Assembly: GCF_040115645.1 (NCBI RefSeq)
Contig: NC_089572.1
Location: forward strand, 1,116,001-1,180,000
Source: Euwallacea fornicatus
Taxonomy: Eukaryota > Arthropoda > Insecta > Coleoptera > Curculionidae
DNA length: 64,000 bases
Direction of reading: 5' to 3'
In this document: positions 11,462 to 23,195 of the stretch, piece by piece
Layout: the number at the start of each line of letters is the position of its first letter
How positions within the stretch are numbered: the stretch's first letter is position 1
The notes under the pieces: model-generated
The model's input: the letters and a program-made list of their open reading frames with translations, nothing else
Told to the model about the DNA's origin: nothing
The model's database searches: none
Made by a program: the position numbers and the translations under genes

Positions 11462-14400
11462 TATACAGTAGATGTATGCCGTGACAATCGCCCTTGAGGA
11501 TGAAAGTCCATGGAAGTATATTAAGTATCAAGCACAACACAAAAGTTGTGTTGGAGAACCTCAGACTAAGTGGAAGCCTTGCTAGGCTCATCCGCCACTT
11601 AGCCTGAAGTCAGCAAATATGCTTAAGATATTCTTTGCATGACCTTAGCTATGTAAAATGTTCCCCACTGGTTTCCTTCTCTGCGTATATGCCAAGTGAC
11701 CAACGTGAAATGCCTGTTTTTCCTGGGACGCACCTCAAGAGACGTAACCGGTTCCAAATACACAATGTGGATTAACCTCACAGTCTGATAAATACATATT
11801 TTGCAGTACCATATCTGGAAATCCTAAAATAATCAATTTCCTATTTTAGCTATCACTCCGAAACATAATTTCCAATTATTTTAATTAAAATTATTTATTT
11901 ATCACAATTTTCTTGCTAATTCGAAACAAATATTTTTGAGATTATGACGAAACATCTGGGATAAAGTCCGTCTCTCTCCGACTAGTACGACATTGGAATT
12001 CGAGACAAGGATAGATATACGATTTAATAAATTCGACTCCGACGATTGATACGGTGCTACACATATTGTCATCCTTATCTGGCTTTTTTATCGAAGTTTT
12101 CGTACTCTGTCTTCAATGCGGTGACCGATTGTCCTCCATTCGTTCAGATCTAGCTCGGTGTTAAATGGTACATCCCCTTTGACTGGTAGTGAAATACTTG
12201 ACAATGGAATATGTGGAAACTAGAGCAGGAGGTGAAGTTCTAAGAGCCATTTTTTTGTTTATTAAAGAGAGGTGACCTTTAGATATTGAAGGACACTTGA
12301 AAATCGTTTCGAATCAAATTTTGAGGTGAATTTTTGTGTTATGAATTGAAATAAAAGTTGTTGCTTTTCGATATTATTACCAAGGTCATTGTTTAAATAT
12401 TTATAAAATATAATAATTGAAATAAATTTATTTCTGCAATGATATGATTTTAGTCTGCCACAAGTTGCCCTTAGACCGATTATATAGATATTTATATTTA
12501 CATTTATGATTACTATATGAACGCAAGAATAATTCGAGATAGTAACAAATTCAGGCACAATGGAAAGACAATCGTCAGAAATGGACCATTCCAAAGCTTC
12601 TTTGCGTTAAAAGACAAACAAGGCAATCCCGTTCCCATTACCCTTTAACCACTCCATTGCAGCATCGTCGATAGCCTTTCTCCCTGGAAATAAAGATTAA
12701 ATATATATATATATATATATATATATAATGGAATAAAATATGCTGAGGCTTGCATATGCCGAGATATTTGGTTTCAGTGACAAAATACACTTGAATTCCA
12801 TTTAGTCTAGAGGCTCTCGGGTTGCCCTCAGTTTTCCCTGTTTTGCAGATCGGATAATATTTGTCTTGTTGGGATTAACGGTTCTTTCTTGAGGACGCTA
12901 TTTTTTTCCCTGACAGTTTAGATAGCATAATATGTTGCTTTAGCATGAGATCGGAGATTACCATATCAAGCCTGTACTTTTCCACAAGTTTGAACCTTTT
13001 GAACCCCAACATGAAGAGTTTACGGATCTCATCTACAACGACATACCATTCATTGCAATGGAGACAACCAGACTAACCTCCTCGCGCGCATTCTTGAGCC
13101 GCTACCATCAATTCGGCGGAGTTTCCATGGATAAAACGTAATATTTGCCTATTGCCTATTTGCCTATTGCCTATGCCGATTGATGTTCTCAGGCTGATCC
13201 GATTGGCAGATTACCATTCACGAAAAATTATACCCCCAAATTGTTGTAGAAGTCCCTAATAAGTCTTTGAAAGGGATATACTATTCAATTCCAGTGAATG
13301 TAATAAAACCTTTTTGGAGCAAATTTCTCCAATAACATACAGCGGATTGCACAAACGACTCCCTTTTTAATTTTGACCATTGCCCCCTCGGCAATCCGAT
13401 TTCCAACGGATTTGAACGGACGTCAAGAAGAATTTAAAAGGTACTATTGAAGGGACAATGTAGATTAGGATTTTGGAAATTCGCGTCCTTTTGTTGTGTC
13501 TGTTCAGGGATCTGTTAATGTAATATTGTACGGAGAATCTGCAGCAATTTGGCTTCACTTCGGTGTTTCACATGAGTTTAACGCCAAAATTGAAGTGATT
13601 GCATGAGCATTCTCAATCAGCATTCTTAGTATTAAATACAGATCGAAACATTGAAATCGCTCGGATAAATATGATCAACATTACATTCTTGGCCAGCGCC
13701 ATACCGAGTGGTTCTCGTAATGGTCCATAACGTAAAATACTACCTGGCCATTTTAGTTTTTTTTTTTAAATTAAATCCCACTCGTCGAAATGCTACCCAA
13801 ATCATAAACTGCAGGTGCATTTCCGTCACCACATCGTTAACAATTTATCTCTAATGATAACTGATACATAACCCCTGTCCATCTCTCGTCCTTCGAACCT
13901 CTTCTTCAATGGTTACGAAGTTTCTCTCACGTAGGCCCTTCCGTTATCAAAAGCGACTATTAAAATCGGATTTACAGTCTCCTGACGGCACAAATCAGAT
14001 TATTTTATAGAAGGTTTTTCAAAAGCGACAAATCTCCTAGAGGGGACTAAGATATTGATTTTTCTTAAGCCCGATTTGGGATACTTCCTCCGGCCGCCAG
14101 CTATTAAGTGAACTTGAGATGGGGACTTCGCGCACAAGGGAAGATTAGTCGGCACGCCACTGAATTAGAAATTGGTTTATTGCTTGAGCCATCTAATAAC
14201 GCAGTTACAAAAGTAAAATTACAATGGAAGAACTTAGTAATTTGTGAGGACAAAAAGCGTATCTTCCGTTTCAAATGCGCGAACGATGGTGAAAGTTGTA
14301 TGAAATAATTGGCAGATAGAGAAGTGACCATAAAAAGATGTATATAAATTATTGTTTTATGCCGTTTTTGATATTGTTTGCAATCAAGTAAAAGCAGTAA

Positions 14401-15699
14401 AATGAAATTTCCAATAATTAATGTAAGGTGGTTTTATTAAGGAGGTCACGTTTCCAGTTTTTATTAGGTACTAAAATTAGAGGAGCGTCAATTTTATAGA
14501 ACAATTCGCTGTGGTAACGAGTTAAATTTAATACGTTTTTCCTTTATTTTCAGGTAAGATGCCAGTCAAGGACGGATTTAAAGTTACTAAAAGCCCTTTG
14601 AGTTTGTCTGCAAGGTAAAACGTTCTACGGTAGGTATGCAGAAAAATTACTCTCTAAGGTTGTTGACGACAAGGACTATTCTTAAGTTATATTGCCAAGT
14701 CAAAAAGTTCCTCGCCCACCTCTCGATGTCGCCATCGCTATAGGCCCCATCTAGGCAATAATGAACCCGTCACTTTCCTATTAAACCGATTCATTAAACT
14801 TCCAAGTATCCGTATATTTGTCAGAAACGGCAATAAATCTCCAATCTGAGTACAACGTCAACTTTTGAGAATAAATCCCCCGAACACAAGTCAATTAGCC
14901 AAAACAGCACGAGCCAAAGCCACGAGTCTAGACAGGTGGATATTTGAATGGGACCCGAACGGAGACAGGCGTCTGATAACCCCCGGATATCAGCCCTTGT
15001 TCTTATTCCAACAAATATTTGTAATGGTCAGTTAGCACATAGATAAAAAGGTTATTCTACGTGATGTAAAGCACTTGAGTACGGAGCTTCCGTTCGATAA
15101 GAGCTGAAATGGGATTGGTTGAATGTGTCGTAAAGTTGGACCAATAATGGCTGTGATAGTGACCTTGGAAGGTTGTTGGTAATGGTGCTGAGGAGCTTGT
15201 AAGTGATTCTGATAGGGTTTGGGTAAACTCACTACAGTATTAACGCTTAACTGAACGATATTTGGAGAGTGAGATAATTAATTTAATCAAAAAGCGAAGA
15301 AAAAAACAATTTGACGGATTAAGAACGAATGAAGTGTAATCTAAGTTGCAATCTGTCAGGGGACGTAGAAGAGAATAGCTTCTGCTTTACTAACCGTAAG
15401 GGTCTGGCAAAATGCATATGCATGTGTGACAATGTCCTGCTGGGTTAATCAGAAAGAGGAGGTAATATGTGACACGGAGAAGGAACGGCCAACAGCTCTA
15501 GAACTGTCTATACGTGAATATTACAGACATCTATCTCCCCGATAAGAAATCATAATACTCTTAATAACATAGCGCTTGGTGAGGGTAATTCATCGGTAAT
15601 ATTCTGGTTTTCCTTCTTGGTAATATGGACAAATATTCGTTCACGTCATTTTTCTGGCAAAGTTTTTGATTTGTCCTTGTTTTTTCACTGGTAGCTGGA
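11462..15699. other. No gene recognised
   Basis: Contains the (AT)n tract at 12.7 kb and a short TTGCCTA-type tandem at 13145-13175. Otherwise only short frames without domains. Confidence 0.6.
12701..12727. repeat. (AT)n microsatellite
   Basis: Thirteen uninterrupted AT units. No coding context around it. Confidence 0.95.
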
Positions 15700-16695
15700 A
15701 AATATTTGGGTAATTATACCGTAAACAGTTTTTGCTCCGATCGTTCTGATGTTTTAATATGTTGTTCTAAAGGTCATTTTGAACAACTTTTCTAAAGGGA
15801 CAAGGGCGCGCAAATGCCTCTTTCACACTTTTATTTTAGGTTGAACATTTTTCCAAATCCAACTGTCTTACGGGATCGCGGAGCGAATAGGGGTGCTGGG
15901 TGAGGTAAGGTAAGGTAAGATAAGGTAAGGTGAGGTAAGGTAAGGTAACACATTTCCATTTTTCATCCAAATAATCATTTTTGAATTTATCAATTCGACA
16001 ACATTGCTTGATTCTCCCAGCATTCCCAGATATAGAAGAAAAGAGCCCCATTTTGTTGGATATCTAGCAGAATTTTTGTTTAAACGGTCATTTCCTTTGT
16101 TAAGCGACATTCATTATTTCTCTATTGAAATTGCAAAATTACGTCCACCTCAGTAAAGAAATTTATTTCATTTAGTTCAGGTTAGTTCAGGTTAGTTCGG
16201 ATTACCTCAGTAAAGGAAATTTATTTCATTTAGTTTCAATTCTTATCAAGCACTATGTTTTTCATTTACTTATTTTGATCAGAATTTATATATTTTTTTC
16301 GATTGCGATTGCAATTAAAATAAAATTGTAAAATTTTTGTGGATCTTCCTTGCGCAGGGGCCACGCTAGTATTTTAGTCGATTAAGTGAAGTGTCTTTCG
16401 GGATTCATGGAGTGAATTGGAGTGCTGAGTGAGGTAATTGTCAACAACGTTTCAGATCTTTAAAGCAACAACAAAACATTACATACCCATAGTGAGGCAG
16501 TTTACCCCACCCAGAACCCCTATTCGCTCCACGATCCCGTTTGGAAAAATGTTCAACCTAAAAAAAGTGTGAAAGAGGCATTTGCGCGCCCTTGTCCCTT
16601 TAGAAAAGTTGTTCAAAATGACCTTTAGAACAACATATTAAAAAATCAGAACGATCGGAGCGAAAACCGTTTACGGTACTGCTACCAATATTTGT
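15700..16695. mobile_element. Foldback (inverted-repeat) element of about 1 kb
   Basis: Arms of about 190 bp are inverted copies: 15717-15905 (ACCGTAAACAG, GACAAGGGCGCGCAAATGCC, GGTTGAACATTTTTCC, GCGGAGCGAATAGGGGT) and 16495-16678 (ACCCCTATTCGCTCC, GGAAAAATGTTCAACC, GGCATTTGCGCGCCCTTGTC, CGTTTACGGTA). The spacer contains an imperfect (GGTAA)n run at 15901-15949 and a tandem duplication of CCTCAGTAAAG with TTTATTTCATTTAGTT at 16148-16240. No transposase is recognisable, so it looks non-autonomous. Confidence 0.7.
15901..15949. repeat. Imperfect (GGTAA)n pentanucleotide run
   Basis: About nine GGTAA/GGTGA/GATAA pentamers inside the foldback element. The unit is not the insect telomeric TTAGG. 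Confidence 0.85.
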
Positions 16696-19600
16696 TAATT
16701 AAATTCATCCAAAGCTTTGTTACCCCCTTGGCATTTCTTTGCTTCCTAAACTTCCCTTCAGTCAGTTCCCTCCTACGATGTCAATGCATTTATCACAATG
16801 TCATAATTATTCAATTTCTGAGTAATGCGTTAATGTAATAATATATACATAATATAATATGCACAAAACAACATATTTCCGGCTATTAAAAATGAATTTG
16901 CAGACCGCAGTTGTCATTCAACAATTATCATATTCTCACAATTCAAAAACTAATTTCTATGCAATTACACACATGTAACTGTAGTGCGTTAAATTCATGG
17001 CCAAAAGAGGTACTGCAATAGTACACATGACAAAAGCAAACAGTTATGTAAGTGAATTTAAAATAACGGAAGTTATTACTTAAAATATTTGTTTATGCCA
17101 ATTTGTGGGAACCTAGGACTTCCACTAACATTTCGGTCCAGATAATCGCCGCAAGTGGGACAAAAAAGTGTTTCGTTTCTCATTTGAACGAAGAACGAAG
17201 TCCGATGGTCTTCAGTGGAACCCGTGTTGCCGCTTACGAATTTTCAATTTCAGCGAGCAAGTTTCGTTGAAATGAAAAAGAACCTTGTGCTTTAAGGAAA
17301 AAATCTCTTAATAACCAATTAAAAACAGGTCATGCGATTTAAGCTGCTTAACCGGCGATTTACCACAAAATTAATTAAAAAAATCAAGGTAAATAAAAAC
17401 AGTCATTTGCTAATGACTTTTCCCTACCCAAGCTCTTGGCACACAATTACCGGCTATACCAATTAATTGTGATTATTTGTGACACCATCGATTCATCCTT
17501 TTAAATAACTTCATTTTACCATCGAACAATTGAAACTGATGAGGTATAAAAGCATTAAATCAGCGCGAAAAGTTTAAAATAATTAAGAATAAAACGAAAA
17601 AATCCAGGTTGATACATGAACGTCGTTTCGTGTATTTATAGATTTGTGAAAAACTGTTACTTAAAGGGCTGCTGGCACCGAATCCGACTTAGACGGGTCG
17701 ACTCGGACCTGCGTGTTCCGTCAGGTCGATGTTGACGGCCAAGCGGAGTGGGCTGGCCCGAGCTAATGTAGGGCGTGCGCTCTTTAACGCAAGGAATCTT
17801 GCCTTGAGGCCTAAGAAACTTAACACTGGCACAGAGTCCAAACAATACAATAAATGCAAGTCCATAGATGATGGTCATTACAGCTGGTGCCGGCACGAAT
17901 GCAAAGCAACAGTGTGGTAGGGACCCCTTCAATACAGATTACTATTCGCTGAAACCGAAATTCGGACTTGCCAAAGGCATTTGACCGTATTGCGCAACGC
18001 TGCACGTTTCATGGCCATCGGTGGCGAGTTTTTGTCCAAGTCGGTGACAAATTGTTATATCCTCTTCTGAAAAAAAGTAACGATGTGCGCCTATGGCGTA
18101 GAAGGTAATTCAAATGCAATTACGTCAAGGTAAACCGAGTACTTATAGTTTTTAAGTTCGTTTTCCACAAACATATTTTAAGTGAGCAGCATAGGCGTAG
18201 CCGAGAAGGGTTTGGGGGGTTCAGATCCACCCCATCAGTCCGAGATAATATTGAATTTTCTTTAACTTGATTTCGCATTCCAAGGGAAATTTGGGAGAAA
18301 AAAATATTTTCTCTTGTTGAAACTTGCACCTTGCATGATGGGGAGGAATTTGCAACGCATTTGGATCCCTCGCAAAAAGTCTCGTAGTAACGTTCTTGAT
18401 TAGGAGATGCTGTCACGTGTGCCTGCGAATGTGTAGCGCTCAGTATAAAAAAGAGTAACTTGATATTTTTTATACATCTGGCGTTCGCAGTTTATTACCG
18501 GGGCGAAGCGCAAAGTTTATTGTCGTGTAAAATTATTTCCTGCCCGTGAGTTTACGTTTGGTTTTCTCGCTTACGAATTCCGAATCTTGTCCCGGACCGA
18601 CAAGAAGAAAAATATTACTCAACTGCTTTCCGACAAAACGACAACAAGTGCCCGGAGTAATGCTGCAAGTGCAAATAGTGTAGGTAAACACGAGACTCAG
18701 CCACGTACCCGATACCGAATACCGAGAACCTCCAAGTTCAGATGCTCTTCTCCTTATATTAAATTGGCTGCTGCTGCCAATGGAGTAACAAATCGGTATA
18801 ACGTGGCACTAGTAAAAAATACATATGTGCGAATTTGATATGGCTCAAATGTTAGATTTAACGCAGCCCGACTGAGCTCACCTCGCTAGAATGAATTACA
18901 ACTAATCTTGATTTGGAAAAAGCACAAAATTCATCTGCTAAGGCGAGCGGAGTTGGTCGATCATTGTGTGTATAAACATATCGTCCGGCGCAAGCGCAAA
19001 AAATCGTTACACGTACGGAATCCTGATTGGTGCCAAAAGCGGCAAGACGCATTGTTTTGAGTAATGCAAGGAACCACCCCATCCTCAACGTGGTTTCCGG
19101 TTACGCCTATGGCGAGCAGTACCCCCGTCTCTGGTCCGGCTAGATGCTACAAATTAAAGAAATGAACGGAATCGAAATAATGGTCATCATAAAAGTGTAG
19201 CGAGAAAAAAAAACGCGAATCGATTTAATTAATAGTCGCGTTTTAATTCCAGTTTTGTTTGTTTATTTGCGCAGCCGGGGTTGGTAGGTACCTACGAGTA
19301 CCGGGTTCTACACAGGATGCGCCTAATTGCCTCCTCGGCGTTTGTACGATTAGTACTCGCAGCAAATCGGGTGACTGTTTGAATTAGCTCGGCCACTGTA
19401 TCATTACGACTTAAGACTGGCAACTTATATTTTAATGATACTGCGCTGGAAAATTGAATGGGTTTTGGTGTTGTTTGCGAGTTATGGGGACGGCTCGGTT
19501 TACAGGTACTTCTTACTTAATTATTATTATCTGCGGCTCGCTCTTATCGAACGCGGGCCGAGTCGAAGTTAGAGCAATAACCAGTTAAGTCATCTCGATC

Positions 19601-21276
19601 GCATTGATACAAAGACTCTTAATCTGACCAGCCACGCAAGCTATGTAACCTAGAAGTTACGGAAATTGAATATTATCTAGTCTGCACACTTCTTGTTGCC
19701 TTAAAACGTTTCGCGGAGCGTGGAGTCATCGTCAACCGTTTCTAGAATTACGTTCGTCCTTATTATCATTCTCTTTTAAAATGTCCTCCCATTTACTCAG
19801 TAATTTAGAAGATCGTCGTCGAAGTGCACTGAATTAACTCGATCATAAAACCAAATTAAATTTCTAAAAAGAAAAAAACTTTATTTGCTCTAGCCTCGGA
19901 TCAAAATGAGTGGACATTGAAGCGGAGGCTACTTTGGAGCACGTAAAATGCCTTTTTTCGCGACCCCCTGCGAAAGCAGACATAGCTAATGGGGGCCATA
20001 GCCGCGAAACGCACTGGGTTTCATGCATGTCTTTTTTTTTCGAATTTTGCTGCAAGAAACCACCGAGAAAAGGCAGATTGCTGTTACAACGCCCATTTGT
20101 TAACTGAGCACCGAAATCGAGGTCCCCCGTACATTGGGGAGCCAGCCACGAAGTGGAGCTTGTTTCATCGCCTCACCGAAAACTGCTCAAATTGTGATCA
20201 GTGAAGATGATAGTCGCTGCAATTTAACAGATACAAGGCGCAGCTTGATCACACTAAAATTTCGATCTTTCTCTTGTGATTTCTTCATCGCAGATGGAGA
20301 GCACGGAAAAAAGTGACTGCGCGTGAAGCTCGTAATTTTGTGTTTGTCCGTACAGGAAGAATCCTGATCAGTCGGAGCCAAAATGAAAGACTCGAAGAGC
20401 AAACTTTATGACCGCCCGCGAATCTCTGTCTGTTTGACCATATGGAAAACCGAACACATATGGACCGTTAACGGAGAAATCTCAACTTGGAACTCTTCAG
20501 CAATGTGACTTCCACGACTGAACTATAGCATCAGCCACCACTCCTTAGTCTTAAAATCCCCTAAATTAGCAACGCTCGACTTGATCTATCACCTCCAGTC
20601 GCAAAGAAATATCCCATACAACATCTACCCGGTACATGTGCGTACTCTTTCTGATATTCTGATGCAGATAAACAATAAGTTGACCCCAGATGCAACAGGG
20701 GATTTTGCACTCCTGACAAAGACGTATGACGACCTTTATTTCAGAACCAAATTGTCCGCTCGAACCTAAAGAGAGAAAAACGACGCAGGATCGCGATGCA
20801 GGAAGATTGGTATGCACCGTTCCGCCCACTGAACTCAATTGGTTCCTTTTCGCATTAATCGACCCCATTGCTTTTTAATATCCAAAAAATCAATTAGGGT
20901 CACGGACAAATAACAAAGGTGCATTGCTGAGTAATGAGGCGCAAATCGTTGGACAGGAATAACAGAGCTGCCGTGCAATTTCCAAGAACTCCTCCACATC
21001 TTCGGACTCAATTTGGGGATATAAAAGTATTAAAACACTAAACAGTGGAATTTAATTAAGGTTTTATTGGAACCCCGAAGTTTGTATGTGTTTTCTTGTT
21101 ACACGTCCGAGGTGCGGGTTCGTTAAAAAAACTCGTTTCAGCTACAAGAACCCACAGTCCCAAAAAAGGTAAAATGCTGTTTGAGCGGTGCCAAAATACG
21201 AAAAAAGCGATTCACGTGGAGTGTATATTTATGTAGATGTAGAAGGTTGATTTTTGACTTCGGGACTGACGTCACA
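16696..21276. other. No gene confirmed
   Basis: A GGCGTAGCC-type motif with a G-rich stretch at 18190-18230 resembles repeat ends common in insect genomes. A minus-strand frame at 17657-17932 has one hydrophobic segment (MTIIYGLAFIVLFGLCAS) but no supporting exons. Confidence 0.5.
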
Positions 21277-21469
21277 TACAGGGTGTCTTTAGCTGAGTGC
21301 CCGATGTAACTATTTGGAAAATCGCGAAAGCTGGAGAATCACTATTCGCTGCGCAGCCGTTTGAGTCCAAGATTTGTTGATTGAAATGTTTTTGGAGTGG
21401 CGGCAGCTTCTGAAGTTTTGGAAGTTGATAAAACTTTGTTTCTTTAAATGTAATGCCTATATATACATA

Positions 21470-22190
21470 TACAGGGTGTCTCTAAAAGGTCTGTACAAAA
21501 TTCTACCACAGATTTCTGAGGTCAAAACATGACGATTTAACCCAATTTACCTTAGTCCAAAAGTGGGCGGTTTTCGAAATACAGGGCGTCAAAGTAAAAA
21601 CAAAAAAAAGCAAAAAAATTAATTTGTTGGTTGGTAATGCTGCTATCCACACAAAATGTCGTATCCACACAAAATGTAGAGGGCGTTGTCAGCACTCGAT
21701 GAACCCTCTTTAAAAGGGCATAACTTTTCCATCACTCGGTATAAAATTTATTTATGACTAAACTTGTGTTTTCCTACATTTTTTAAGGAAAAAAGGTCTC
21801 TTGTTAAAAATGTCTTCAACAATAATTTTAATGTACTACATATCTATTCTTACAGTTGGATCGAAAAAAATCAAAACTTAAAAATAGATTACAAATTACT
21901 TGAAAACATAGATACCAAACATAAACACGAAAAAATTATACTTTTAGTAGATGTTCGAAATGACCACCATTGACTTGCATACGAAGATTAATCCGACGCA
22001 AGAAACTAAAATGTACTCTATTCATCAATTCTTCGTCGTTCTTTAAAATGTTTACTGCATTTTGAATTCGTCCCCATAGTACCTCTTCACTATTTATGGC
22101 CGTGAAGTATACCATGGACTTTAGAGTCCCCCATAAAAAATAATCCATCGGAGTTAAATCCGGTGAGCGCGGTGGCCATTATTATTATTA
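21470..22190 (-). mobile_element. CAGGGTG element with a transposase C-terminal fragment
   Basis: The left arm begins TACAGGGTGTCTCTAAAAGG at 21470, with a second TACAGGGCGTC at 21580. Its sequence is homologous to the arms of the foldback at 54856-55623 (ATTCTACCACAGATTTCTGAGG, CCAAAAGTGGGCGG, GTAGAGGGCG, GGGCATAACTTTT). At 22148-21936 the minus strand encodes a transposase tail: MDYFLWGTLKSMVY, then NSEEVLWGRIQNAV and NGGHFEHLL. This tail is the standard end of the DUF4817-associated mariner/Tc group. The right terminus is lost or masked by the neighbouring repeat. Confidence 0.65.
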
Positions 22191-22318
22191 AAATTGGCAA
22201 AAATCTTCTGTGTAATAAAATTTGTTATAGCAAAACAAAGGTAGAGCGAGAAAAACTTGCCAGTAAAAAGTTAAAATACCGCACTTCCTTCTTCTCAGGT
22301 TAAATTTTGATGATTGTC

Positions 22319-22900
22319 TACAGGGTGGTCTGCAAAATAAATTGATCTAGGCCGATACAAAAACAATTGTTTTCGGCTGGGACGCCAGGTATTTTATTAC
22401 GTGGGTTAAAAAACCGTTTCATTGTCACGTAAAACTTTCCTAGTCTTACTTAAGAATTTTTTAAGTTACCTCAATTTTCCATTTGAAAAATGAAAAAATG
22501 TATGTTCAAAACACAATTAATTGCTTGATGCTGTAATATCCTTAACTACATATCAACAAGTTATTTTAATATTTGTTCAGAACGTCCCCGATTTGTTTCC
22601 AAACATATTTGTGTCCGCAAGTGTCCCTGGTCAAAACTCAAAAACTCTAAAAAATTCTCATGTAATAGCGAAAAATATTACGTGAATGAATGCAGAATGG
22701 AAGTGCCTGTCAACCCGTGTAATAAGATATAGGGTGTCCCAATTGTAAAAAATGATTCTGCGGAACTGTTGTGATGTGACTTGGCAGGCCACCCTGCAAG
22801 TGATTATCAAAAAATTTAATTTAGAAGAATGCGGAGCAGTGTCTTGATTTTTTAATTTCAAAATTTCGTTGTTTCACCTTTGTTACAATAGCTACGTTTA
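22319..22900 (+). repeat. Dispersed repeat, copy 1 (other copy near 61.95-62.37 kb)
   Basis: It begins TACAGGGTGGTCTGCAAAAT at 22319. From about 22520 it aligns with 61995-62370 in the same orientation: GCTGTAATATCC..AACTAC, TATCAACAAGTTATTTTAAT, GTTTCCAAACAT, CCTGGTCAAAACTCAAA, TATAGGGTGTCCCA, and the segment GATTATCAAA that follows. The reverse complement of its first 35 bases is recognisable near 62245-62281 in the other copy, so the ends behave as inverted repeats. Confidence 0.65.
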
Positions 22901-23195
22901 CACGGGAGCTTTTTGCCAATTTTCAGATGAAACAATTTTTTTCTCTGAAAGTTAGCGCTTTAGGTTGACCGTACGTTACGTAAATGTTGGCCAGAAGTTC
23001 AACATGAAATCACGAAAAAATGAGAAAAGATGGCGTAGCTGTTATCAATTTCTGATATTTTCGGAAATGCTACCGTTTTTAAGGAAAATTAAATCAACCG
23101 ATCTTGGGCTCAAACAGCTGCATACCAAATTGTGATTTTCAAAGTTTCACGGGTCCCGAAACACTTCTAATGGGCTCTCAGTTACAGACACCTGT

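Larger units (their letters stand above)
21277..23195. mobile_element. Nest of at least three CAGGGTG-ended elements
   Basis: The outer element starts TACAGGGTGTCTTTAGCTGA at 21277 and ends CTCAGTTACAGACACCTGTA at 23195. Its two parts (21277-21400 and about 22930-23195) resemble the intact 335-bp element at 49951-50285 (AAGCTGGA-AATCAC near the left end; GAAAGTTA, TTTAGG, GTTCAACATGAAATCA near the right). Between them sit the element that begins at 21470 and ends with a transposase fragment, and a repeat at 22319-22900 that is also present near 62 kb. The outer identification is alignment by eye and moderately secure. Confidence 0.55.

Noticed and set aside
15901..15949. Possible telomeric repeat
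   Set aside because: The unit is GGTAA (TAAGG in another phase), not the insect TTAGG; it is short and lies in a foldback spacer.
18120..18416. 98-codon minus-strand ORF containing NPPNPSRLRLCC
   Set aside because: This phrase arises from the common GGCTACGCCTATG-type repeat end read as protein, not from a gene.
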